Shown one piece after another: positions 44,840 to 57,500 of a DNA stretch of 64,000 nt. The translations under genes were made by a program, and so were the position numbers. Under the pieces are notes generated by a model. The model was given only the letters and a program-made list of their open reading frames with translations, was not told where the DNA came from and did no database searches. Position 1 is the stretch's first letter. Each line of letters begins with the position of its first letter. The stretch covers positions 60,676,369 to 60,740,368 of the forward strand of contig CM067370.1 in assembly GCA_034401795.1 (NCBI GenBank). Reading direction: 5' to 3'. This DNA is from Chaetoderma sp. LZ-2023a (lineage: Eukaryota; Mollusca; Caudofoveata; Chaetodermatida; Chaetodermatidae).

Positions 44840-45830
44840 TGTTGACCCCAAAGATAGTTTCTTGTGGCAGCTTGACTGTACATAATGAGATAACAACACA
44901 AATAATATAATTATGATGTATTTTTTGATATTTTTAACTAATGTAATAATTTAATTAAAAGACACCAATAGGCAGTAACAAAGTGAGTCTACCACTGTGT
45001 ATGAAATGAAATTCAACTATAAAACCATGAGCAATGAACAAGTTAACAACATTTACATCAGCAGTGTAACAACTGATAAATTGTTGTTCAGGAATAACAC
45101 AAAAACAGTAAAATCGAAAAAAGTCACCAAAGGACTATAATGATTACCCGGCATTGAACTGCTATAAAGCAAATGTCCATATAATGTAGAATACTATTAT
45201 ATATATGTAGGCTTACAGTAAGAACAAACCATAAAGTAAACACACAAGACCGGGCCAATAGTTAATCCACAAAAATAATGCCACCATTTTACATTCACAG
45301 AAAGTGACCGGTAAAAAAATGTAGGACCGTGATTTTTTTACTATATGCCATTTTGGCTGAGACTAAGTCATACTAACATATTTTGCAAATCACTACTTGG
45401 TCTTTGTTTCTATTATGTCCAGTATGATAACTTACTGCATTTTGCAGAAGCTTTCCAGACTGACTTCGGCCCTTTTCTCACTGGAAAGTTAATCGGGAAT
45501 AATGCCATACCTCAGTAGTACATTATGCTGGTTAAGTCTCTAGTGAGAACACGGTTTTAGTCTTGGTATTGGCGATAAGTAGCTTATTCTCACAATAAGA
45601 AAGTACATTATTTAAACCCCACACCCACACCCTTTAACAGAACTTATAATGTACAACCAAAGATTTTTTTACTAAAGAATAGCATTCTTGAACTTTGGCC
45701 AACCACAAGATAAAACACTTCTTTCTTGACCAATCAAACTAGCCTGGATTCATAATCAGATTCCCAAGTAGAAACAACCATAATCTGGAAACACTCTCAG
45801 GGCCACATGTACAAATGGCGAGACCAACAA
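44840..45830. other. No feature recognised
   Basis: AT-rich intergenic DNA without supported features. Confidence 0.5.
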
Positions 45831-45832
45831 TG

Positions 45833-46784
45833 AAAGAGGCCCAAGGAGCCTGTATTGCTCACCTGGAACATAGGCATTTCGCCAGTTGACCTGAACTGTT
45901 ACAAGAACCCAGCGGCCATGTCTTTATGTATCAACTTCCCTTGAACAAATTTTAATGACCGTTAGTCCTTAATCATATCGCGGGTCATTAAAGTATGTTT
46001 AAATGAAGTTGATACGAAAAAAACATGGCTGCCATGGACCAATCAACATGTAGCATGTTTGGGAAATATTATTAGGCACTAAGGGCCATTCAGCTTTTTT
46101 CAAAGGAAGCAGATCGGCCAATTTGGCCGGCTAACACATTGGATTTTGGTCGATTTTTTAAAACATCTTTAACAATCTTCTTGGAAATAGCTTGGGAGAT
46201 TGATTGATCAACTCATGAAACATCATCGAGGGCAAGAGCTGAACCGAGTTTGCTTGATTGGCCAAATTCTTCAATGGATGACGTAGTTTTCATGAAAATG
46301 ACCTCTAGATTTGCTGAATGGACCGGGCTGAAATTTGGGATATATGATTAGGCATTAAGGCCCATTAAGCTTTGTTCAAAGGAAGTTAATACATTAAAAT
46401 AACATAGCCACCGTGGATCAATCAAAATGTTGGTGTTTGGTGGCCATATTGGATTTTTTATTTCATGGATTTTCAAGATGAAATTGGGGTTTTTTTTGAT
46501 ATGCTGATTTAATATTTGCCACTTGTTAAACTGTCAGAAATAATGTATTAGTATCTTGGAAATTTTCACTGGCAAAAACTCCCATAGTAAAGGTATGGGA
46601 AATTGAAAATATTGTCTCACGAACCACTGGACTGATTTTAACCAAATTTGACACATCCTTGTTATTGTTGTGGTTCTGGCCAAACCTTAGTGTTGTACAT
46701 AAAGGTGATGACCTTTCTAGTTGAAATGCCTATGTTCTATATGTTTCAGGTGAGTGATACAGGCCTCTTGGGCCTCTAGTTTCA
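45833..46784. mobile_element. Helentron-like type B element with 3' ends on both sides
   Basis: Left edge GAGGCCCAAGGAGCCTGTAT TGCTCACCTGG is the reverse complement of a 3' end; right edge GGTGAGTGATACAGGCCTCT TGGGCCTCTAGTTT is a normal 3' end. The first ~150 bases are minus-oriented and the rest plus-oriented type B sequence (GGCAAGAGCTGAACCGAGTT; ATTGGATTTTTTATTTCATG). This is a head-to-head composite. Confidence 0.65.
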
Positions 46785-46887
46785 GATTCTATTGTCTTTG
46801 CCGGTGTGCAACCGTTGGTATAAAATCATTCTCGTAAGGCGAATGCGAGTCATTCTTCTGCTGGCTTCCACGGCGCAAGTGAAAACA

Positions 46888-46968
46888 GTTATATTTATAA
46901 CAAATTTACTGAAAACTGTTGTTACCTATAGCAGCAACAGCTTTCCATCAAATTGTTATCAAAATAAT
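46888..46968. mobile_element. Small palindromic MITE
   Basis: TAACAAATTTACTGAAAACT GTTGTTACC, GCAGCAACAGCTTTCCATCA AATTGTTATCAAAATAATC. Confidence 0.55.
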
Positions 46969-48319
46969 CAGCTGATAATACAATTATCACTAGGTAAAGT
47001 TGGCTGAAAATCGTTGACACAACTTTCAATAACAGTTCTCAAAATAGTCAGCATCAATTTTGTAAGACTTGAAGAGCAACTTTTTAACAGTCATTACTGA
47101 CCAAGGTAGCAGCTTTGTCAAACTTTTCTCAGAACAATCAAAAATTTTCTCATCACGATACATTACGTTATCTTCTAGGGCAATATCGTGCAATCCCGGG
47201 GTATATTGATTTCAGATTATTCTTGCTTTTGAGCTGTTTCTTGAGCAAACAAACATACATGGTCCAATGTACCTTTAAGATTTGAAACTGATCAAACTGA
47301 CATATCGCACAGAAATAGATTTTCAGGATGGCCAATTTGGCCATATGCAGATTTTTGAATCAGAACAAATTTCAATAAGTATCAACTGAATATGACATGC
47401 AATTGATTTACAAATTTATTAACATGGTCGCATGCCATGGACTGGTGCTCTAACAGGGATGCGACATAACATGAATTTTCAATATGCTAGTTTTGATTGC
47501 ATGGTTTTAACGTTTCCATCTAGTTAATCCCTTCATGCAAAGCATCATCTTTTACAAATCTCCAGATTTTAGAATTTCAAACCTACTTGAAATATCTCTG
47601 CAGAAAAAGTTATGTGGACGTTAAACAGAAAATGGTTGGAGAATCAAACTTAGAGGTGCTGGGGAAGTGTTAAAACAAGATGTTCAAAGCCTTGTCCTGT
47701 TCACATGGACTAAATCAGGTTTTTGCATATATATATAAGATCAGTAGCCTATATAAGATTCCAGAATTGAAAAATACATGTGAATTATAAATTGTAGCTA
47801 TAGATGTAAATCCACACATTAAAGGAAAGGACAGGGAACTATCAAATGCTGAACATAAATGATAACTTAATATAATAATAAAACTAGAACACCCTGTAAA
47901 AAACCCATCAAAATAAAACTAGAACACCCTGTAAAAAACCCATAAATAAACTGGAATAATTGGACAAATGCAGCTAAATACTATTTATCCGACTTTAATG
48001 AGCGCAACCATTTTGCCTAAACAGGAACCAATTACTGTCGCTGCTGGGCCTTTACGCTCTGGTGAGCTCAGTGACTTTCAATGGTTTCAAAAATGATCAG
48101 CAGTGATTTAACAGTAGCGAGATAATCACTCTATATCGGTGCTTGTAGCGAATATTATTTGTACCGCTCAAGAAACTACATTCAGGTCTGCACAGTTGAC
48201 ACATGATGGAGCATGAAGGGCCAGCAGTGTCACTAATTGGTTTGAGGTTGACCAGAATGGCTACCACTACTAGAGTCAACAAATGCTCTTTCTCATATTA
48301 TTCTGATTCATTCCCAGTT
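46969..48319. other. Mostly unassigned
   Basis: Contains a 34-bp direct duplication (ACTAGAACACCCTGTAAAAA ACCCAT) at about 47882 and 47918. No gene or other element supported. Confidence 0.45.
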
Positions 48320-49220
48320 TTTAGCACACCTTGCCAGAATTGCCAAGTGAGCTTATGCCATGGGGACCGCCCGTCATCCGTCTGTCCATCATCTTTTGGT
48401 TTAAAACGCTACTCATTAACCATTTAACGGATTACAACCTAATTTGGCTGGAAGGACACTATCGGGATAGGCTTCAGAACGTGTATACAAATTTTGATTG
48501 GTCTACTTTTCGGGTGTTATGAAAAATTTATTGAAAATTGTTAAAATGCTACTCATCATTAAACACTTGATGGATTTTAAACCTAGTTGGCTGGAAGGAC
48601 CCTATCACTATTGGGGTAGGCTCCAGAAGTTCTATTCAGAATTTTGATATGTTGATTTTTTTTGGTGAAATCGCAGACTTTATGAAACATTTACTGGAAA
48701 CTGTCAATACGCTTCTTAGTTGCTTAACAAATTTCAACAAAATTTGGTTAGAATGACCTTATCATGGTAGGCTCCAGAACTTCTATTCAGAATTTTGCTT
48801 GGTCAAGTTTTGGGGTACCCTAGATTTTATGACAAATTTATCGAAAATTGTCCAGACACATCTCCTCAACCGCTTGGTCGATTTTATCCAAATTTGGCTT
48901 GGAGGATTCTCTTATGGGAGGCTCTATAACTACTATTCAGAATTTTGGTTGGTCTATTTTTCTGGGACCATCTTCAATTTTTATTTTTTTTCCTGAACTA
49001 TTTAACACTACCCTTTAATCAACAGCCCAATTTCAATGAAACTTAAGTGGAATGATCCAATGGCGGCAGGATTCAACATATCAAATGATAAGTTTGACTG
49101 GTCAATTTCTTTGGTGGCCATCTTGGATTTCTCGAAAATTATCCGTCATGTCTATTTAAATACAAATGGTTCAAATGATAATGGTCCAGGTGAGCATCAC
49201 AGGCCCTTGGGCAGCTTGTT
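48320..49220 (+). mobile_element. Helentron-like element, type A, near-complete
   Basis: Starts TTAGCACACCTTGCCAGAAT TGCCAAGTGAGCTTATG with CCGTCATCCGTCTGTCCATC; five ~175-bp units (AACCTAATTTGGCTGGAAGG; AGGCTCCAGAACTTCTATTC; AGAATTTTG.TTGGTC); ends GTCCAGGTGAGCATCACAGG CCCTTGGGCAGCTTGTT. Non-coding. Confidence 0.7.
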
Positions 49221-49408
49221 TTACAGATGGTGGTATTTTTATTATTATATGAAGTTATCAGTCAACAGCATTTGATAGTTCCCTTTTCCATTTGTTTAAA
49301 ATAAAGCTACCAAATTATCAGATACATACACCGATGATGCTATGCCGTTTGCATGTGAATTTCCAACCAGTACAGACACTAGATTACGACTATTGTAAAT
49401 TACAATAT

Positions 49409-49482
49409 TTGATGATGATGATGATGATGGGGTGATGATTTATGATGATGATGATGATGTGATGATGATGTGATGATGATGA
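49409..49482 (+). repeat. (GAT)n microsatellite
   Basis: Runs of GATGATGATGATGATG with GTGATGATTTATG interruptions. Confidence 0.95.
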
Positions 49483-49489
49483 TTATGGT

Positions 49490-49600
49490 TATGTACTGTG
49501 TTCTGCAGATGCAGTACTTTGAAGACATCCTGCAGCTGCAATCAGTCCTTTGGCCATAGTTTCTTTTCATCAGCTAATTCAGTCCGTAGCTCCCACGCAT
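49490..49600 (-). pseudogene. Non-LTR 3' fragment
   Basis: TGTGTTCTGCAGATGCAGTA, CATCCTGCAGCTGCAATCAG TCC matches TGTATTCTGCGGCTGTAGTA and CATCCTACATCTGCAATCAG TCC at 3186-3236, the start of the first remnant. Confidence 0.55.
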
Positions 49601-49639
49601 ATATTTTATATTATTATTTTTTCTAATATTGCAACATGA

Positions 49640-49790
49640 TTAACTGTCTGCCTGTTGAATTTTGCAGACAACACTACAAGCCACAAACAACTTTCAGTCA
49701 AATTGTTTCCAAATCATTCAGTTAGTCAAGTCCTATCATTGAAATTATTCTCTGGTGGCTTGCAGCAGTGAGACAGTTAAAATACATTAC
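49640..49790. mobile_element. Small palindromic MITE with flanking repeat
   Basis: AACAACTTTCAGTCAAATTG TTTCCAAATCATTC then GGTGGCTTGCAGCAGTGAGA CAGTTAAA; the same pair of segments occurs together at 41490-41580. Confidence 0.55.
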
Positions 49791-50785
49791 AAATTGTACT
49801 TCATTTGAATCACACTACAATATTCACTCAGGTCGTAAGTAGACAAGCCGTTCAATGCCACCAAGCAGCACTTATAAGCTAGAGAACAGGGAAATTTTAA
49901 CAACACACAAGCTCATATTTTTATAATGCTGCATTAGCGCCGTATATTAGACCACCACCATTGCTGTCTATATATTGGGTACTTTTCTTTCTCATATATA
50001 CCATAAGAGAAAATTATTATTTTTATTCATATAAGAAATCAGGCTCACCTTAATGATAAGTGGCACACCATTAGCATACGATGCATCCATACAACAAGTT
50101 TGTTTACTGTACATGTAAAAGTATTTAAACTACAGCCCAAACAAGAATCACAGAGTATGGTGAATACACACTCAATGCTAAAACTTATATGTTTCATGCA
50201 AACAAATGCTCAGAGCCATGCCATCAGATTTATAATGGAAAAAGCTGCCTGAATGCGGAATTCTTATGTCACAACTCGAAGTGAATATTGCTGTGGTTGC
50301 TAAAGCTAACTAGTTTTAAATATATCTATAAACTAACATAGCAAGTTTTGTTAAATTATACCATTTATTGGTATACTAGAACTTTAACTACATATCCCAC
50401 TCAAACAGTAAAACACTAAACATGAACATCGCCTATGTGTTAAGAATTTGCATAACAACTTCCAACAAGTCAACTGTGTTCAAAGACCTTCCAGCTTTGT
50501 GGGATACATGATGGTGATCTAAGACAGCTGGTCACATGATCATGTGTCCTGAATATCCCGCATCTTTTTGGCTCCATAAATGGTAATTCCTATGAAAACA
50601 GACTTGTACGTATTCTCAGTGAGATCATAACCTGCTCCCTAAGGTAATTATTTAAAGCAGGATTATCTCCACCTCCTAATCAGGCCTTGCATGCATGCAG
50701 CTACACAACTGGATATAGGATAGACATTCTTAGAGTGCCTCAATAATTTAGTATTTATAATGGAGTGAAACTAAAGCAAAGACTG
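49791..50785. other. Probable 3' flank of the minus-strand gene
   Basis: No other gene or element supported; the 3' UTR of the gene ending at 50786 must lie here but its poly(A) site was not fixed. Confidence 0.4.
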
Positions 50786-51511
50786 TCAACGTGGTCTTGG
50801 TCGTTTTGCTCGAGGTGATCCTCTTATAGAGTTAACTCTCCGTACTGATTGATCACAAACAATCACTCTTTCCTGCGACAATGCATCATTAGAATTCTTT
50901 TTAAATTCCTCATTTTCTGATGGCTGCTGTATTTCATTTGGAGATATTTGTTCAGCTGTGCCGATTTCAGAAACTGAGTTTGTGTCACTATCTAACTTTG
51001 TAATGACAATCTGCATACCCTGAACTGCATTATCACCTGAACCAGTCCCACTATCCCTACCATGAACCAATATTGCAGTTGCAGGCTGCTGCACAATAGC
51101 CTGTACACTAGCCACTGTGCTATCATTGTTCCGATTGAGCAAACTATGTACAGTACGGGATGATCCTGTCTTGACTGGCAAAGCACTGGTAACTAATGAA
51201 TCACATACACTTCCTGCTCTCGTGATAACAACATGCTGCGGAGGTGAAATCCTCTCTGCAGCTGTACCATTAATAGTAATGTCATCTTGTTCTATAGGGC
51301 TTACAACTACAGCTTCATTTTTCTGTTGTAGAATACGTTGTGCATAAGCATTTGTTAATTGTGCTAGTTGTTTATGCAGCAATTCTCTATGAGCATTTTG
51401 TAATGAGTCTAGTAGCTGTGCAACAGACACTTCCTGTGAGGCATCTAACTGCTCGCTCAGTACACGTTCACGTTGTTGATAGTAGACTAACTCCTCGGAC
51501 AAACTGCTCAC
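50786..51511 (-). CDS. Unknown coiled-coil gene, last exon
   Basis: Acceptor GTTTACTTGCAG. 241 codons and TGA. Continues the helix (to about residue 65 of the exon: HRELLHKQLAQLTNAYAQRI LQQ), then a polar low-complexity tail with SPIEQDD, TAEQISPNEIQQPSENEEFK and a basic RAKRPRPR end. A 726-base open frame in this AT-rich setting is well beyond chance. Confidence 0.78.
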   Translation of the reverse strand: MSSLSEELVYYQQRERVLSEQLDASQEVSVAQLLDSLQNAHRELLHKQLAQLTNAYAQRILQQKNEAVVVSPIEQDDITINGTAAERISPPQHVVITRAGSVCDSLVTSALPVKTGSSRTVHSLLNRNNDSTVASVQAIVQQPATAILVHGRDSGTGSGDNAVQGMQIVITKLDSDTNSVSEIGTAEQISPNEIQQPSENEEFKKNSNDALSQERVIVCDQSVRRVNSIRGSPRAKRPRPR

Positions 51512-54500
51512 CTGCAAGTAAACCAACATGTGCTTATAATAATTATAAAACTATACACTAAATACATGACAAAGGAAATACTGTCATATAGTTTTAAAAT
51601 AATTTCACTGGAAACACTTGCTGCATACAGCAAATTCAGTTTTAATATATTGACATTAAAAGCCACTATTAACTAAATTGCTTGGTCGATAAAGCTTCCA
51701 CGCCAATCCCCACATTCACCGCTTTCACCTTTTGACCCACATTCACCCACCCGCTGGGGGCAGTGCAATGATATGAGTAACTCACATATCAAATTTGGTT
51801 GAATTCCATCCAATAGTTTCGATGGAGTTGTGATACAATAAATTTCTTAACCCTTAGTGGGGCCGAAGCCAAATGTATATGTATAACTCACATACCAAAT
51901 TTGGTTGAATTCTATCCAATGGTTTTGGAGGACTCATTACAATCAATTTCTAGACCTTTTAACCCCCATCCTCCAGGGGTCAGAGCCAAATGGTTGCACT
52001 CCGCAATCATATGGTTAACTCACATACCAAATTTGGTTGAATTCTGTCTGTATCAGAGTAGCATTACACACAATTTTACCTTTCAACCAAATGTCCCACC
52101 CCTGGTGGCGGAGCCAAATGTAAATGTAAATGACCTGCACTCATATGCGTAACCCACATACCAAATTTGGTTCCATCCAATGGTTTCGCAATCACTCGCG
52201 TGCACACATGCATGCACGCACGCACGCACGCACACACACATGGAACGGCATAATCACCACTTTTCTTTAAAAAATGTGGGGATAATTAAAAGCAAAAGTT
52301 CCAAGGGGGCCGTATCTATCACCTGCAACATCAGCATTTGAACAAGGCACGGAAGAAATATGATGATTTTGGCTGAAGTCTGCAAATGTAAGTTCAAAAC
52401 GTGAAACGTTTCACAAGAAACACGAGCATTTCTGTCAGATATGAAGGAATTTGGGTACAAAACACAATTTAACAAAAAACAATGGAATTTCATTATGTAC
52501 AGCCCGAAAATCTAGTCCTGGCAACTCCTCCTATAGTTTGAGAGAGAATTGGATGAAACATGACAGGATGATTGACCATCATCCAACAATATAGTGCGTT
52601 AAAATTTGACTAAAGGACGCAGTTTTTTTGTCATATTACATGTTCTAGGAATGGGGTGCATCCTATAATCCAGTACAGTCTTTGAGCGCATTTTTTTGGT
52701 CAACTTTTGTAATAAAAATTAACGATACCACGGAAATTCAACGGTACAAATTCTTGCTGCCTTACGACTGTGTTTAATGTATATCTCAAAGCATCATTGC
52801 GGAAGTGAAATTATTAAATTGGAGCGCCTAAATATTGCGTATCCATTAATAAATATCATTTATTACATCAAAATTAATCCTGAATTTGACATAAAATGGC
52901 GTCCAGAAAAGATATAAATCACATGATTTGCCTCCAAACACAAAAGATTGTTTTTAATTAGAGCAAGTACTCGGATAGAAACTCCTGTTAACGTATAAGA
53001 TCTCGCGAGAACACAGCGCCTCCAATCGCAAAAGAGTCAGCGGCTCGCCAACGTAAGAAGTGCTTTATCTCATTTTAATTCTAATTCCATTTTGGATCAT
53101 TAATGTTGCTCGGCATTACAAAATTAATGCGCAATACGAGAGCAAACACTGTTCTATTATTAATTTTTACTGAAGAGAAATATTATTTCTCGGTTCTGAT
53201 TGGATAAATTCTCCCGTACAAGCCAATGAAAATAGAGAATGGCAGATACTAGAAGAATTCTAGTAAACACAACTACTGATCTGACCGCATTCCTAATATC
53301 ACATGATTTCCATATTTTCAAGGCGACATTTTATGTCAAAAGTAGCATTGATTTTAATGTAATAAACACTCTTTATTGAAGATATGCGATATTTAGGCTG
53401 TCCCATTAATAATTTCACTTCCACGATGATATTTTTGAGGCGTACATTAAACATAGCGGTACGGCGGTAGGCATGCGATGGAAATTGCGTTCAATTTTTG
53501 TGGTAGGTTCTATGAGTTTTAACATTTTAGAGAATGGATTTCAATTTCTCTATGCGTCCTTTCTATGAGTATAAGGATTTTTGGGGAGGATTTGAGCCAA
53601 AATTTTGCCTGCGTCCAATACATGCTAGCGTCCTTTCCTCGAATAAAAACGGTAATCTTAAACTTTGTTATAATTTGATGGCTGACGTCTATAGTGAATT
53701 CTTAGCAAAGCATTGTGTGTAAGTAAACACAATACACAACTTTAACTGGAAAACAGATTTTATGTTTCTTCAGGAAATATAACTCAGGCTAATAAGAACA
53801 GTCACCAGCAAAATCAAACACAATGAAGAGCTTATCATACTAATGTGCTGGGCCAAATTTGAAGTGTCTGATTCTAACTGTTGGCGAAAAGATCTGGAAT
53901 GTAGGAACCACATTGTCATACACTAAGGACTGGTAATATACAATTATTGCACTCAAATTCCTAAATTTTATACCACCAAATTTCAATTTTATTTCCCTAA
54001 AATTCATCATTATATATGGTTCTTTCATATCAGCAATGTTTTGAAAGTTATTGAGGAATGTGTGACAGTACATATTTTCTTTATATCGATTGGATTACAG
54101 TTGGGCAAAAGATAAGTATTTCACAAAAGTGTCTCCCATGGCAATTGCGCTAACAGAGCAAATCTAAGGATATGTGTAAAGTCCTCACCTGAGATGTATT
54201 TCACTAATGTGCCTCCCATACTGGCCTGTAGGGAATGAGGTAATGGAACAAACCATAAGTATATGTAAAATCCTCACCTGTCTACTCAGCTGATCAATCT
54301 CAGCTTTCTGTAATTGCTCACGTTGCATCCTTTCAGATTCCAAGTTATGAAACCTGCACTCCAACGCCATATAACGCACTCGCCATGTTTCATCACTCTC
54401 ATCCTCCTCAGATCGGCTACAAACCTCCTGTAAAATAGTGCCTCTCTTATTACCTATACTAGGATTATCCATCGGTGTAGTCACTACTAGAATGTCACAG

Positions 54501-57500
54501 AGTAATATAGTGGTATGTAGACTGATGTCCATGCTGAAAGAAGTCATTCTGAATGATGATGCTGGCAACATCCTTCAGCAATTCAATTTTTAATGTTGAT
54601 ATCATTTATCGCGACATAAAGGAAAAGGAATAACAAAAGCTGTAAATGAACTAAACAAAATTATTTGATGTGTAGTGCACATTCCTACTCCATGAAAGCA
54701 TAAGTATGTTCTGTTTGTAAGTCCCTTTCATTGTAATATAGGAATTGTTTAATTAATTCAGTTTTTCCACTAAGAAATTCCATCATTTGCTTTAACCCAT
54801 TAACACTTGAATTTGTTCAAGAAAATTTAAATTTTCTCATAGACAATGTCCATTTTCAGACCAAGAGAAGACCTTTTTTTAAATATTTACCACTGGAATG
54901 ACTGGCTCGGTTATCGAGCCAGTCTTTGCAGTTGTAAATTTAAAAAAATAGTCTTCTCTAGGTCTGCAAATGAACATTTCACAAGATCACTACAGAAGCC
55001 ATTTTTGGGTGATAAAAGTGTTAAAGGGTTAATCTCAAGACCTGCAATCACACACCTCAACAAGAGGCCCAAGGAGCCTCTATCACTCACCTGGAACATA
55101 GGCATTTCAACTAGAAAAGCCATCAGCTTTAAGTAGAAACCTAAGGAGTTGACCAAAATTGCAACAAGAACACAACGACCATGTTTATTTACATATCAAC
55201 TTTCCTTTGACAAATTTTAATGGCCCTTATTCCCTAATCCTGTTTCATACAAGAATATGACGGATGAATTCAAGCACTTTCTAAGGACTATATCTCTCAT
55301 TTTTAGGGACTCTAAAACTGGGCTATCTTTAGGGGGGAGGGAGTTCAAGAAATTGTGCAAAGCAGATGTTCTGTAATGCCATCTCCTGCAGTGCTGAGTG
55401 ATAATCAGCAGCCTTATATTGTATGCAACATTTGCCTATATTCAGAAAAACAACTTTTCAAGTACTTCTAACCCTTACCACTTTGATGTTAATATTCTAT
55501 CTTTTACTGTGCCGACAGCAAAGAACCTGGTGCACAATTTTCAACAATTATGGTGGACGATGTATCTGTCTATAACAGCAACATCTTCCACCAAATTTGT
55601 TGAAAAGTGAAAACCGGTTCATCTTTTAATTTAATTTGAAAAATTAAAAGTTTTGACATCAGAGTGGAAAGGGTTAAAGGCGTTACTGCCCTTTTCAAGT
55701 CCTTTTCAAAGCAAATTTCAAATTCAAGAACTTTCAATGATTGATGCCAAAATTCAAGTACTTTTGAAATTTGTACGAATCGTGCTAATCTTATCGCCCA
55801 AATTTCTTCCTAATCTGTTAAGCTGTTCTGGAGATGTCATTTTAGCGAAAACTAGGTCATCCAAGATGGCCACCGAAGCATTTGACCAATTAAGTTCCCT
55901 AAAAAACTTGGTTACGCTGTTACCATAGAGAATGTTGCATGAGTTTTGAATCAATCACGCAAGCGGTTTCGAATAAGATTTTTGAAGATATTTCTAAAAA
56001 TCGGCCAAAATCCAAGATAGCTCCAAGTTGGCCGAGCAGCTTCGTTTGAACAAACCTGTATCTCTATGCCATAAGGATGCTTTCTGCGAAATATACTTGA
56101 AATTTGCTCAGTGGTTCTCGGTAGACATTTTTGCTCAAATTGGCCGAGCGGCTTCGTTTGAACAAACCTGTATCTCTATGCCCTAAGGATGCTTTCTGCA
56201 AAATATACTTGAAATTTGCCCAGTTGTTCTCGGTAGACATTTAAAATTTCCTGTTGCTTTAGTATGGGAGCTCCTGGCAGGAAAAAGATCCAAGAGGGCC
56301 ACCAAACCGTTTATCCGACAGTGCAAATTTGAAATCAGGATACTCAAAAGCCTATAACATAAAACTAATTTCGGCTTCAAAATCCATCAAATAAAAAATG
56401 TGGTCGGCAAACACGCTACATTTTGATTGGCCAATGGTGGCCATGGTTTTTTTTATGTATAAACCTTTCTTGAACAAACCTTAATGGCTCTTAGTCCCGA
56501 AGAAAATCTCTCAGATTTTGGCCAGATCCGTTCAGTGGTTCTGGAGTAGACATTTCCATGAAAACTAGGTCATCCAAGATGGCTGCCAAAGCATTTGGAC
56601 AATAAAGTTCCCTTGAACAAACTTGATTCAGCTTTTGCCCTAGATGATGTTTTATGAGTTTTGAATCGATCCCCCGAGCGGTTTCAGAGATCTTTAGACA
56701 TTTCTAGAAATCAGCAAAAATCTAAGATGGCGGTCGGTCAAATTGCCCGATCGGCTTCCTTTGGCAGAATTTGTGGCAGAACATACATTATACAAATCAT
56801 CAAGTCAAATTGGTTTCAAAATATTCAACAGATTATTTTTTGCACTACTGTGATCTTGTTTATCTGCACTGTAGGATAATTTCGAAGTTCAGTGAATGAA
56901 ACGGGCATATCAGCGCTAAATTTTTAAGAATAGGTTCTCTGCCTGTAAATCTACACAGAGTTATTCCCCTTTCTGACTTAGAATACAGAGCATTAACTGA
57001 ATTTATGCACGGGGCACTAGCTCCACCTACCGATACTACCCTCGATACATCTTCAATTGCTTCCGCTGATTTTGCATATGTTGAACTGTCTGTCAGGGGT
57101 CTGGGATCCTTAATAAGAAACATGGCCGTTGGCTGAGAGCTCTGAATGGTTTCATTGGCTGCCACTGTTCCTGCTTTACCATTACTGACACTTAGATCAT
57201 GCTCACATGGAAAGAACTCCTCTGAAACTGAAGCACACGACAATATCTGTAGATGCTGGAGTTAGCAGTACTGTCAACATAAAATAGCTAGATCAGCTTG
57301 CATATTAAGCAGGTATCTTACAGGGAATACAAAAAAACCCATTAATTTTAACCCTTTGGACACTACAAGTACAGAAATTACAAGCAATAATACAGGAGAG
57401 GTTTAATAATTTCAAAATCATCAAATGTTCCCAGTCAAATTAGTGTCAATATATTGATCAGTTTACTTGTTTTGAGATGCACTGCGGTATCAGGGAGAAA

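Noticed and set aside
57222..57246. Acceptor CATCTACAG at 57247 for exon b of the minus-strand gene
   Set aside because: It would enter in the wrong phase after exon a; the TTTCAG 25 bases further on keeps the frame.
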